Assembly (NCBI RefSeq): GCF_013346935.1
Contig: NZ_JAAEEB010000006.1
Span: 44,801 to 108,800 of the forward strand
Origin: Lactobacillus melliventris
Lineage (GTDB): Bacteria > Bacillota > Bacilli > Lactobacillales > Lactobacillaceae
Direction: 5' to 3'
DNA: 64,000 nucleotides
Shown: one piece after another, positions 44,700 to 53,151 of the stretch
Numbering within the stretch: the stretch's first letter is position 1
How the letters are laid out: every line of letters begins with the position of its first letter
Program-made: the position numbers and the translations under genes
Notes under the pieces: model-generated
Databases searched by the model: none
Told to the model about the DNA's origin: nothing
The model's input: only the letters and a program-made list of their open reading frames with translations

Positions 44700-45155
44700 T
44701 TAAATTCTTGTACCGGTTAAAACAAACTGATCATGATAATAGTCTGGTCTACTTACAAAACGATAATTGTCTAAATTATCCATTAAAAATAATCTAAAAT
44801 CTTCTGAACTAAGCATTTCCCTAATTCGCTTTTTAACTTCTAATTGTGATGATAATTGAAACCAGCGTTTAGTTGGAACTATTATCTGCACACGCCCCTT
44901 ATTATCAAGGTATTTAACACTAGCCCAACAAACCACTTTGTTAACAGCAGAAATTATTTTATCTGGTTTTTCTGGTTCCATGAGCTTCAATGTTTGTTCT
45001 AAAGCAATGGTTTTAGAAATTGATTTACCATAAAATTTCAGAAAATAATGTACGATTAACAGAATTACTAGAATAATCAGCAAAATTACGCTGATCTTGC
45101 CAAGCAAAGCAATTAATTTATCAAATAACTTATTAATTAAGTCTATTCCCTTCAT
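44700..45155 (-). CDS. Element backbone membrane protein, unknown function
   Basis: 151 aa. One strong membrane helix (LLGKISVILLIILVILLIVHYFL, about residues 17-39) precedes a soluble domain with RVQIIVPTKRWFQLSSQLEVKKRI. I do not recognise a family. Its start overlaps the stop of the FtsK-type gene by four bases, so the two are co-expressed; it may anchor the ATPase at the membrane during DNA transfer (inference). Confidence 0.6.
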   Translation of the reverse strand: MKGIDLINKLFDKLIALLGKISVILLIILVILLIVHYFLKFYGKSISKTIALEQTLKLMEPEKPDKIISAVNKVVCWASVKYLDNKGRVQIIVPTKRWFQLSSQLEVKKRIREMLSSEDFRLFLMDNLDNYRFVSRPDYYHDQFVLTGTRI

Positions 45156-46282
45156 GATTCTTCTCCTTTGGTTATTGTCGGCATGGCAAGTGGTTCAATC
45201 CCGTAATGTTTACCATCATTAATCTCAATTATTCCCGTTCCTAAGCCGCCAATAGGGATAGACAAGCCATCAATCATTGACGGGAACAAATACTGAACGG
45301 TTGCCTTATCTATTCGTCCTAGCAAAATTCTAACGTTCATCTGTGAGCGAATTGGAATAGGCACAATATCATTTCTAGCAATTTGACTAGTAATAATTAA
45401 ATTAATTAAGCTTTCTCTGCCAAGTAAGGCAATTAATTCTAATTCGCGGTATAAATCTTTAACTTGTCTTGAAGTTGACGCTAAACCCAAAGTTAAGCTG
45501 GCCATTTCTTCCAAAACAACAAAAATTGGTGGCACATTGATTTCGTTAGCGTCAGTGCTAATCTTATTTGAAACTTCATAAAGCTTACTTTGCCTTAACT
45601 GCATTTCATTAACCACAGCAGCCAATTCCGCATTCACCCTAGTTAGAAAATCTTCTGGTCGATCGCTATCTTCTGGAATTAATAATTTAATTTCAGAGTG
45701 TTTTTTAGCATATCTCGCACCATCAGACTTTTTGGGATCAATCATAATAACTTGTGCTGGTTCATCACCATTTTGATTAGTTAAACGACTAATTATTTCT
45801 TCTAAATAACGTAAGGCATAGCTTTTACCGCTACCTGTATTACCGCTAATAATCCAAGTGGTGGCATTCCTGCCAACAGTTAATCCCCGCATCAACGGTA
45901 TTTCCTTATTTAAATCATAGTCAGCCACAATTTTAGTAATTGTGCCGACGAAACGTTGTTTCTTACCCTTGTAACCTGGAAAATAAAAACCCCTAGCTGT
46001 TGCTAATTGTTCACCGTCCACTTCTACTAATTGCATGGAAGTAGGTCTAACACAGGTATATTCAGGGAAAACAGCTGCCGAAATAATATCGTAAATACGA
46101 TAATAAGTATCAGTATTTAATACCAAATTTGTTGGGTAGCGCGGAATAAACAAGAAACCATACGGCTCCTTAATTACTTCTAAGACCAGATAAGATTGCT
46201 TAATTGTACTTGCTTCATCAGATAAGACACTATCAAGCACATTTTCAATGTAATTACAGATAGTTGTATGCTTACCCTGCAA
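45152..46282 (-). CDS. FtsK/SpoIIIE-type DNA-translocating ATPase
   Basis: About 376 aa. Walker A is ISGNTGSGKSYALRYLEE, with QVIMIDPKKSDGARY and PPIFVVLEEMASLTLG (Walker B) following, then IITSQIARNDIVPIPIRSQMNVRILLG. These match the coupling/translocating ATPases of Gram-positive conjugative and mobilisable elements. The open frame begins at 46372, but AAAGGAG at the end of the preceding gene is spaced for a TTG at 46282 (or, too closely, for ATG at 46291). It probably pumps single-stranded element DNA after Rep nicking. Confidence 0.82.
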   Translation of the reverse strand: MQGKHTTICNYIENVLDSVLSDEASTIKQSYLVLEVIKEPYGFLFIPRYPTNLVLNTDTYYRIYDIISAAVFPEYTCVRPTSMQLVEVDGEQLATARGFYFPGYKGKKQRFVGTITKIVADYDLNKEIPLMRGLTVGRNATTWIISGNTGSGKSYALRYLEEIISRLTNQNGDEPAQVIMIDPKKSDGARYAKKHSEIKLLIPEDSDRPEDFLTRVNAELAAVVNEMQLRQSKLYEVSNKISTDANEINVPPIFVVLEEMASLTLGLASTSRQVKDLYRELELIALLGRESLINLIITSQIARNDIVPIPIRSQMNVRILLGRIDKATVQYLFPSMIDGLSIPIGGLGTGIIEINDGKHYGIEPLAMPTITKGEES

Positions 46283-46610
46283 TGATCTCATCTCCTTTAA
46301 TGGAAACCTGAACATAGCCCCGTTGATTAGCCCACAGATTGACTTGATCATTCTTAATAGAACTCTTATCAAAATCGATCATTTTACCAGCTTTCAAATC
46401 ACCAACTTTTTTAAGCTTAAAGTTTAGCATTTGGCCATTATTAACATTATTTTTATCAACCGTGATTGCCATTCTTACTAGATAAGGATATTCAGCAACA
46501 TCTTTGGCATTATCATACTTTTCACTGGCTTTACGTTCGCTTATACCTGTAATAATTGCGGTGATACCAGTTAATACTTGTTTTGCTGTTAAATTTATTT
46601 TGATTGTCAT
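46272..46610 (-). CDS. Small element backbone protein, unknown function
   Basis: 112 aa from the ATG at 46610, which has GGAGA six bases upstream; four extra codons are possible. The sequence (KINLTAKQVLTGITAIITG, then YVQVSIKGDEIIAG) suggests a small beta-rich soluble protein. Proteins of this kind are common first genes in the transfer module of such elements, but I recognise no named family. It overlaps the start of the FtsK-type gene. Confidence 0.6.
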   Translation of the reverse strand: MTIKINLTAKQVLTGITAIITGISERKASEKYDNAKDVAEYPYLVRMAITVDKNNVNNGQMLNFKLKKVGDLKAGKMIDFDKSSIKNDQVNLWANQRGYVQVSIKGDEIIAG

Positions 46611-46656
46611 ACTTATCTCCAATCTAATCGCTTTTTTACATGCGCTTACATAATTA

Positions 46657-46678
46657 GGTGTAAAATTTTATTTACACC
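46657..46678. promoter_or_regulatory. Inverted repeat upstream of the transfer operon
   Basis: GGTGTAAA, six bases, TTTACACC is a perfect inverted repeat 46 bases upstream of the first transfer gene. It is a likely operator for an element repressor. Confidence 0.5.
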
Positions 46679-46691
46679 CATATCAAATACT

Positions 46692-46726
46692 GAAGATGTC
46701 TTTGATTGCAATCAGATTTAATCTTC
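46692..46726. promoter_or_regulatory. Nested palindrome in the divergent region
   Basis: TGATTGCAATCA (46703-46714) is a perfect 12-bp palindrome nested within GAAGAT...ATCTTC (46692-46697 and 46721-46726). It lies between the transfer operon and the divergent orphan gene, so it may regulate both. Confidence 0.4.
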
Positions 46727-46796
46727 ACAATTGAGTATATGCCTTTTAATCAAGAAAAAGGTTCCCGAAAAAATTCAGAAAAAAACGGAGTAAAAA

Positions 46797-47972
46797 ATGC
46801 CTAAACTACCAAGAATTCCAAGTACATTAGCCGAATTAATCAATAGTTATAAAAAAGAAAAACATATTAGTGATATTCAAGTTATTAAAAAAATCAACAG
46901 TCTAATTGAAAACGAAAATGATAAGATTCAATACAAAGTAGATAGATTTCAAAAATTGGGAAAAGCAAAGATATTGATTCCTTCAACTTTTTCAGATTGG
47001 ACTAATTTAACCTCCAAAAATCCTAAACGTCCTATAAATGGTGTTCAGCGACAAGCTATCGCAAATTTATTAAACAAAGATTATATTGAAACAATTTTCG
47101 CTAATGGAGCAGAAATTATTCCATTTATGGATAAAGTCTTTTCATATATCTGCGATGTTTTGACAAAAATTCGCGATACACCAAAAAAACGTAAATTTCC
47201 AGAGTTTAAATCTCTTAACCAAGAGACTTTAAAAGAAGATTTAATTAGACGCGGTTATGAACAGATAGCTACGCTAATTGATCCAATATGTACTTATGAA
47301 ATAGCAAGAAATTTTATAATGTTTGAAACAGACAGGATATTAAGTAACATTCAATTAACTTCAGTTGTGACGTGGCTAAAAATCAATTATGACACTTCTA
47401 TAGGTAGAGCTGGATTACTAACACCTGAATTATTTAACACAATCAATAGTGGGGAAGCAATTTTTCCAAAATTCTATGCTTTTAACACAAAAGTACCAAT
47501 AGAGTTACTAAACAAAAGTTACATAGACAATGAGTCAATATATAATTTCTTAATATTAGCAATCAAAAAAATTGAATCTCTTCTATTAAGAAATATCTTT
47601 GACGAAAACCAATCCAATTCACTGGACAAAAACTTTAAATTCTTAAGATACAAGAACTTATACAAAAGTTTAAGTAAAGAAATAAATCAGTTAAACACGA
47701 TGCCTAGAAAAGAAACTAAAGCAATCATTAATTCTGTTATCGGACTAATTAAATCCTTAATAAGTAAAATAGCTAAAATTGGGGTTGAAAATATGGAAAT
47801 AATAAACAATTCTGGCTACGCTATTCCACCAATTACTTCAATCACATCTGCACATATCATTGTAGGAAAAACACTCTTAAATTCCTCAATTAAAGAGACA
47901 GATGAAGAAATTATAATTCTGATAAATAAATTCCAAAATTCTTTTTTTAATACACAAACCCAACACACATAA
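46797..47972 (+). CDS. Orphan 391-aa cargo protein, unknown function
   Basis: A Lys/Ile/Asn-rich, mainly helical soluble protein with no signal peptide. I recognise no domain. Visible features are a basic middle part (SKNPKRPINGVQRQAIANLL, TPKKRKFPEFK) and a C-terminal portion with a small hydrophobic patch (SGYAIPPITSITSAHIIVG). The ribosome site GGAG is seven bases before the ATG. It is the only element gene on the plus strand and is transcribed away from the transfer genes, a position where elements often carry defence or immunity genes. Function unknown. Confidence 0.6.
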   Translation: MPKLPRIPSTLAELINSYKKEKHISDIQVIKKINSLIENENDKIQYKVDRFQKLGKAKILIPSTFSDWTNLTSKNPKRPINGVQRQAIANLLNKDYIETIFANGAEIIPFMDKVFSYICDVLTKIRDTPKKRKFPEFKSLNQETLKEDLIRRGYEQIATLIDPICTYEIARNFIMFETDRILSNIQLTSVVTWLKINYDTSIGRAGLLTPELFNTINSGEAIFPKFYAFNTKVPIELLNKSYIDNESIYNFLILAIKKIESLLLRNIFDENQSNSLDKNFKFLRYKNLYKSLSKEINQLNTMPRKETKAIINSVIGLIKSLISKIAKIGVENMEIINNSGYAIPPITSITSAHIIVGKTLLNSSIKETDEEIIILINKFQNSFFNTQTQHT

Positions 47973-47999
47973 AATAAAATGCACTACCCCAATAAAAAA

Positions 48000-48047
48000 T
48001 GATCTGAACCCTGAAATTAATTTGTCCTAATTTTAGGGTTCAGATCA
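48000..48047. terminator. Hairpin between the orphan gene and the cargo operon
   Basis: TGATCTGAACCCT and AGGGTTCAGATCA form a perfect 13-bp stem. The T-run is on the minus-strand side (ATTTTTTATT). It separates convergent units; a second terminator follows at 48167. Confidence 0.75.
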
Positions 48048-48166
48048 AAATACTATAATAGTGTATTAATAACAATGTAATTATAGAAATGTATACTTTT
48101 TTAGGCTGTACGCTAAACTGCCTAAAAGCTAAATAACTATTTGAATTTAACAAGCTTCAATTAAAA

Positions 48167-48196
48167 AGAGTTACAATTGATCAAAATTGTAACTCT
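48167..48196 (-). terminator. Terminator of the cargo operon
   Basis: AGAGTTACAATT and AATTGTAACTCT form a 12-bp stem around a six-base loop, followed on the minus strand by TTTTT. It lies 70 bases after the ATP-grasp stop. Confidence 0.8.
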
Positions 48197-48264
48197 ATAA
48201 GAAAAAGTATTTCTTAACTTAACGACATTACTAAAATTAAAACATCGCCTTTTTATTTAAATCG

Positions 48265-49485
48265 TTATATCTTATTTGGCTTTAACAAATTCAACAATAT
48301 TTTTTCTTTCTTTTCAAGATCTAATTGAGAAGAATAATTAAAAACAACAGTATAAGCCTGAATAGTCATCCAATTTTCTTCTGTTATGATTACTTTCCGA
48401 TTATCGAGATAGGATTTTTTAAATAGTATCCAATTAGGAAAATCTAACATATTATTTATTAATTTTTTTTGATTTAGTGAAGAAAAACGTGGTGAAAACG
48501 AAATTGAAGTCAGTCTATTACGTAGTTTTAAATTACCCAATATTATAGCGTCTGTTGAACTAGTCAACAATTTAGCATACATTTGTTTAACATCTACATT
48601 ATATTCTGCCATAATCAGTTCAGGAATATATGCTCCTCCAAATCTTGCTGCTCCCTCACAAAATTTAATTGTTCGTTTTTTAGTATCAACAAACCATTCA
48701 AAGTGAAAAGGAATAACCTCTGCATTAGTTGAAACATTGATTAAAATGTTTTTTGCCATCTTTTCTATTTTTTTTATTAATTTTGGATCTTTCTCATACA
48801 AATCAGCTGTTTTAACTTTTAAAGGAGCAGTATTTTTTTCAGAATCAGAGATTTTTTCACCATACTGATGAATAGTAACAAAAATATTGCCATTAGTATA
48901 CAAGCCGTCGCTTGTATACATGCTGGTATAATTTACTTTTTCCTCCATCAAATAATTATTTAACGAGATTGGAATATGATTAAGATCTGACTCTTTATTG
49001 ACATAGTATTGCCCACGGCTTGAATATAAGGCTCTCGGCTTTAACACTATACCATTCGGGTTTGTTTTTAAAAACTTCTTTGCATTTTCTTTTCCTGTAT
49101 ATTCTGAAAAATTAGGTTCTGGTACAATATTTCCAAGAAATGACCTCATTAATAGTTTGTCTGTCAACAAATATGAAGTAACTGCAGACAAACATTTTTT
49201 ATTTGATCTAGAATTTCTGTCATTTAGTATGCCACATAATTCTACTAAATTTTCGTCAAAGGTCACACATCCAACATTCTCATTACTTATATTTTTCGAA
49301 ATATTTTCAACCGCTTCAACAATATTTTCTATAGAAAAATCATCAAGTTCAATTGTGTCGATATAACTTGGAAAAGTTTTTTTCTTATATGTATGAATTA
49401 TAACCTTAAGATTCTCATTTTTTCGTATAGTTTCTACAAACGTCTTAACACTTTGATAGCCAAATTCATGAATTAATATTATCAT
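48265..49485 (-). CDS. ATP-grasp ligase of the cargo operon
   Basis: 406 aa, cytoplasmic. The ATP-grasp fold is seen as NGIVLKPRALYSSRGQYYVN (the nucleotide-binding Lys and flexible loop), YLMEEKVNYTSMYTSDG, and the metal site FHFEWFVD...IKFCEGAARFGGAYIPELI, in which the E-x-x-x-R-x-G-G pattern keeps Glu and Arg but replaces the common N-P by A-A. The best analogy is with carboxylate-amine ligases such as amino-acid or dipeptide ligases of natural-product clusters (BacD-like). Last gene of the operon, nine bases after the HIT-like gene; AAGGAG precedes it. Confidence 0.75.
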   Translation of the reverse strand: MIILIHEFGYQSVKTFVETIRKNENLKVIIHTYKKKTFPSYIDTIELDDFSIENIVEAVENISKNISNENVGCVTFDENLVELCGILNDRNSRSNKKCLSAVTSYLLTDKLLMRSFLGNIVPEPNFSEYTGKENAKKFLKTNPNGIVLKPRALYSSRGQYYVNKESDLNHIPISLNNYLMEEKVNYTSMYTSDGLYTNGNIFVTIHQYGEKISDSEKNTAPLKVKTADLYEKDPKLIKKIEKMAKNILINVSTNAEVIPFHFEWFVDTKKRTIKFCEGAARFGGAYIPELIMAEYNVDVKQMYAKLLTSSTDAIILGNLKLRNRLTSISFSPRFSSLNQKKLINNMLDFPNWILFKKSYLDNRKVIITEENWMTIQAYTVVFNYSSQLDLEKKEKILLNLLKPNKI

Positions 49486-49494
49486 TTTTTCTCC

Positions 49495-50391
49495 TTAAAA
49501 ATTCGAAAGTACATAGTCTTGAAATCTTTTTCTTCGCTGTAAAGTCTCTTTATCAAATACACCTGAGCTTCTCTGAGGAATAGAAAAATCTACTTTTCCT
49601 TTCCATTGCATTGCTCCAGCTGCTCCAATAGAGGTCCCATACTTAGGTTGAATTAAAATAATTATCTTTTTTTGCTTATAAATGCTTACACCATAATTGC
49701 AGAAGCAATTGTAATACTTATTTGCTACATCAAGCATTGCAAAATGAATTTCTTGAAGAATAAAAACTAATTTTTCTAAATCAATTTCACAAAACTGCTT
49801 CCATTCTGTAATTACATTAATACCAACCCCTAAGCCATATTTTTTGCTTTTTTTGATTCCTATAGATCGTTTATTAAACAAATATTTGAAATAAACACAC
49901 GCCTCCTCTAGTTTTTTATCAAATTCACTTAGATTAATCTCTTTAATTTTCAATTTATTCAGTTCATAGCTAGAAAAAGTGTTAATATGTAGGTGAAAAG
50001 CTGGTAGCGACATTGCTGATTTATTAGAAATATTTGATGAAATATTATAAATTAGTTTTGTGGTTTCAGGATATATTTTAAATTTCTTTTCTAACTTAAA
50101 ATTCTCTATTTTTTTTTGAATATCAATCCCTGTCTGCAAAATAGTTTTAAATTCTTTTTTATTATTAATAATTTCATCAATCCCATCTAAGCTTGAAAAG
50201 GCTAACATAATATCAAATAAAGTATGGGGATGCAGCTTGTCTATTGCAATAATTCCTCTGTGTTTTTGATTTCCTAACTTAATTATTCCTAGTCGTCCAC
50301 CAAGGAACATTTCATCTTTAATTTCATTTTCTTTATTTAGATCACAAAATTTTATCTCAGGTATATCATATTGACCGATTTTTATTTTCAT
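49495..50391 (-). CDS. HIT-superfamily-like protein of the cargo operon
   Basis: 298 aa. The N-terminal half fits a histidine-triad fold: GIIAIDKLHPHTLFDIM (position of the HIT P-x-x-H-x-x-x-L/F-D helix), then KLIYNISSNISNKSAMSLPAFHLHINTFS, where H133-L-H135 corresponds to the triad and the third His is Asn137, as in GalT-like branches. HIT and GalT proteins transfer or hydrolyse nucleotidyl groups. The C-terminal half (KYGLGVGINVITEWKQF, QPKYGTSIGAAGAMQWKG) is not recognised. ATG two bases after the ABC stop codon. The assignment is from motif reading only. Confidence 0.4.
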   Translation of the reverse strand: MKIKIGQYDIPEIKFCDLNKENEIKDEMFLGGRLGIIKLGNQKHRGIIAIDKLHPHTLFDIMLAFSSLDGIDEIINNKKEFKTILQTGIDIQKKIENFKLEKKFKIYPETTKLIYNISSNISNKSAMSLPAFHLHINTFSSYELNKLKIKEINLSEFDKKLEEACVYFKYLFNKRSIGIKKSKKYGLGVGINVITEWKQFCEIDLEKLVFILQEIHFAMLDVANKYYNCFCNYGVSIYKQKKIIILIQPKYGTSIGAAGAMQWKGKVDFSIPQRSSGVFDKETLQRRKRFQDYVLSNF

Positions 50392-50392
50392 A

Positions 50393-51010
50393 TTAGAAAG
50401 TTATCCTCTTATTTTTAATTTTTATAACTTTATTTGTTAGCAATGCCAAATCGTTTTTATTATGACTAACAAATATAAGTGTAATTTTATTATTTTCTAT
50501 CCATTTATTAAGAAAAGTAAACAGTTCTCTTCTCTTATTGTCATCTATTCCATTAAAAGCTTCATCTAATATTAAAAGATCTGGTAAACTTAGTAATGCG
50601 ACACCTACTAAAACTACTTTTCTTTGTCCTCCCGAAAGAGTGCCATATTTCTGCTGGAATAAACTGTTTAAACCTAATTGATCAATTATGAAATTTCCTT
50701 GTATATCACTGATTTTAGATAAATGTTTAGCTCTTCTAATTATATAATTAACCCCAAGCCAATTTGGGAATTCATCAAATTGTGGAACAAAAAACGTTCT
50801 ATTAAAATTGTTTTCTATTATTCCATCGAATTTTTTATCTAAACCAGCTAGCATATTTAAGAACGTCGTTTTGCCAATTCCAGAGTTTCCTACAATACCC
50901 ATTCTGTCCCTATACTTAATACGAAATTGCTCGCATTCAAATAAAACTTCATTACCCACATATTTTTTTAAGTCGTTTATTATTATCTCTTTTTTCTTAT
51001 AAATAATCAT
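50393..51010 (-). CDS. Stand-alone ABC ATPase of the cargo operon
   Basis: 205 aa, a single nucleotide-binding domain: Walker A GNSGIGKTT (41-49), signature LSGGQ (125-129), Walker B LLILDE (Asp149, Glu150) and the switch His183 (VSHNKND). It is complete but has no transmembrane domain, and no membrane ABC partner is encoded in the element. Either it works with a chromosomal permease or it has a non-transport role in self-protection or regulation. It is 29 bases after the dikinase gene. Confidence 0.85.
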   Translation of the reverse strand: MIIYKKKEIIINDLKKYVGNEVLFECEQFRIKYRDRMGIVGNSGIGKTTFLNMLAGLDKKFDGIIENNFNRTFFVPQFDEFPNWLGVNYIIRRAKHLSKISDIQGNFIIDQLGLNSLFQQKYGTLSGGQRKVVLVGVALLSLPDLLILDEAFNGIDDNKRRELFTFLNKWIENNKITLIFVSHNKNDLALLTNKVIKIKNKRITF

Positions 51011-51039
51011 ACTCTTTCGTACTCATATACTTGTTAAAA

Positions 51040-53136
51040 TCATTCTTTTTTAATGTCATAAAATACCTCCTTGCTAGTAATTGGCCTAACTTGAAAAATT
51101 TTGAAATTTCCAAATTTATCTATAGTCCATTCGACATCAATATCAAAAGAAAACTCAGATTGAATTTTTTTAAGTTGTAAAAATAGTTCTTTTTTCCAAT
51201 CTTTGTCTATATTTTTCATTTCATTATCAATATACCCACTAAATCTTTCATTCACTTTTCCTTTGACAACATCTTGAGGTCCATTTTCAGAAACTTCTGT
51301 GATAAATTTATTAGTATTTTTTTCTAAAAAAGAAACACCTCCTATTGAGCTAGCTATATACGGCTGGATAAAAATTTGAAGATGATTTGCCTTTTCCATT
51401 TTTCTTAAAGTTTTGGTAAATGAATTAAAATTATTACTACATTTTATTGATTCATATTTTCCAGCCATCGAAAACTTCAAACCATCCTCTTCAGAAGAGG
51501 AACTTCTAATAATCAAAAATTTTGTTTTCCACATATTAACAGTAGATTTATATAATATTTCATTCAGTTCTAATAAATTATATTTTTTTGGATCAAACGA
51601 AATTGCAATTCCATCTAAAACAGGGTAGCCTTTTCTTTTTAGTAAAGATAATCTAGCTACCTTTGAACCAAATATTTTAGCGTCTATTTTAGTTCCTATC
51701 AAAGCAACATTAATATCTCTCAAATTTGCAACTAATCCTATTGTGCCATTAAGAATCAAATTGTCTTTATTTTGTATTTTTCTTATCAAGTTTTTAATGC
51801 CAACTAAACAGGGCTTTTTTAATTCTCTTGCAACTATTGACGCGTGACTTAGAATTCCCCCTTCTTCAGTAATAGAACCTGCACACTCATAAAATGAATC
51901 TACCAAATTAAAATCAGTTCCAGGTGCAACTAATATTTCTCCCTTTTTTAACTGGTTACTATCCGTTGAATCATTAACTAAGTGTGCTTTACCAATAACT
52001 AAACCTCTGCTAACAGGTACGCCTCTCATTAATTTTAAAGTTCTACTGTTTGAGGTTTTGCTGGCAAAATTAGTAATCAATAATTTAGTATTACTATTTG
52101 CTTCTGTTTTAATATTTTCCTTACGACTTAATACGACACCTTTTGATCGCTCTTTTATAGTATTTTTTGAAACTCTATAATCTTCATAAACTGCTTTATA
52201 CAATTCCATTAACATATAGAATTTTCCCTCTTGTGGCAAAATTTTTAGTTTTGATAATAAAGTATTGAATACTCTGTTTTTTTCTGTTGATACTTGTCCC
52301 ATTAAAAATTTATTTTTATCCCTTAATTCAAAAATTTTGGAACTGTAATTTCTCAAACATATTGCTAAATCCATATTTTTAAATGCAATTTTATCTTTTC
52401 TTCTCCCATAAGAAGGTAAAAAACTTTCCTTATTAGTATCTTTCACAAATTGCTTTTCTTTTTCATTATTACTATTTTTTTCCTTAAAATTACCATATGC
52501 TGTTTCTAAGCCACCATATTGATTTGTATAAATTTGTTCGGCTTCTTTATTAGTAATCAACCCTTTTCTTTTCTTTTCAGAGAGAGAAACTTTCAATTCA
52601 ATTGCATCTGTTAAAATAGAGTGTGAGTCTCCCAACAGCCAATTAAATGCATCAGTACCAAAGTTTTGTTCACTTTGAAGAAATTTTTTAATGGCATAAT
52701 GTAGACCTTCTTCAATTTGAACCAAATTTATACCATAAATTTCATTTAAAGCACAAAAATGTAATTTAATTAATGTATGACATAATATTTTAGGACTATC
52801 AGAGTTCAAGTCCCGTTGAGCTATCGATTTTAGAAGTTTTTTTAGTTCTGTTTTGGGAAATTCTATGTAATGATTCAATCCGATTAAAAAAGATCTATCT
52901 TTTTCAAGAAATTTATTACCTACATATTCCTGGAGAAAGTTCCACTCTTTTTCCGGTGCATAAGCTTGAAAAATTCCATCTCTGTAAATTGAAATAATAT
53001 TTCTAAACCGTACTGGATTAATTTCTAAATCAACTTGACTGTACAGATCTTGTAAAAATTCCACATCTATCATTTTGTCCACATTTCTGTGATTAATAAT
53101 TTTATAATTATCATTTACTGTATTTGAAAATAACAT
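51040..53136 (-). CDS. Circularly permuted PEP-synthase/rifampin-phosphotransferase-like dikinase
   Basis: 698 aa. Domain order: residues 1-365 helical and unrecognised; about 370-470 the swivelling phosphohistidine domain (RGVPVSRGLVIGKAHLV, then TEEGGILSHASIVARELKKPCLVG with His431); about 475-698 the PPDK-type ATP-grasp domain (FGSKVARLSLLKRKGYPVLDGIAIS, LIIRSSSSEEDGLKFSMAGKYES, DVEWTIDKFGNFKIFQVRPIT). PEP synthase and rifampin phosphotransferase have the ATP domain first, so this is a cyclic permutation. The PEP/pyruvate barrel is absent, so the acceptor is probably a small molecule bound by the helical domain. AAAGGA precedes the ATG. Confidence 0.8.
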   Translation of the reverse strand: MLFSNTVNDNYKIINHRNVDKMIDVEFLQDLYSQVDLEINPVRFRNIISIYRDGIFQAYAPEKEWNFLQEYVGNKFLEKDRSFLIGLNHYIEFPKTELKKLLKSIAQRDLNSDSPKILCHTLIKLHFCALNEIYGINLVQIEEGLHYAIKKFLQSEQNFGTDAFNWLLGDSHSILTDAIELKVSLSEKKRKGLITNKEAEQIYTNQYGGLETAYGNFKEKNSNNEKEKQFVKDTNKESFLPSYGRRKDKIAFKNMDLAICLRNYSSKIFELRDKNKFLMGQVSTEKNRVFNTLLSKLKILPQEGKFYMLMELYKAVYEDYRVSKNTIKERSKGVVLSRKENIKTEANSNTKLLITNFASKTSNSRTLKLMRGVPVSRGLVIGKAHLVNDSTDSNQLKKGEILVAPGTDFNLVDSFYECAGSITEEGGILSHASIVARELKKPCLVGIKNLIRKIQNKDNLILNGTIGLVANLRDINVALIGTKIDAKIFGSKVARLSLLKRKGYPVLDGIAISFDPKKYNLLELNEILYKSTVNMWKTKFLIIRSSSSEEDGLKFSMAGKYESIKCSNNFNSFTKTLRKMEKANHLQIFIQPYIASSIGGVSFLEKNTNKFITEVSENGPQDVVKGKVNERFSGYIDNEMKNIDKDWKKELFLQLKKIQSEFSFDIDVEWTIDKFGNFKIFQVRPITSKEVFYDIKKE

Positions 53137-53151
53137 TATTTATCCTTTCAC

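Noticed and set aside
48097..48129. Third hairpin after the cargo operon (TTTTAGGC/GCCTAAAA)
   Set aside because: It has no T-run on either strand and lies beyond a better terminator, so no function is claimed.
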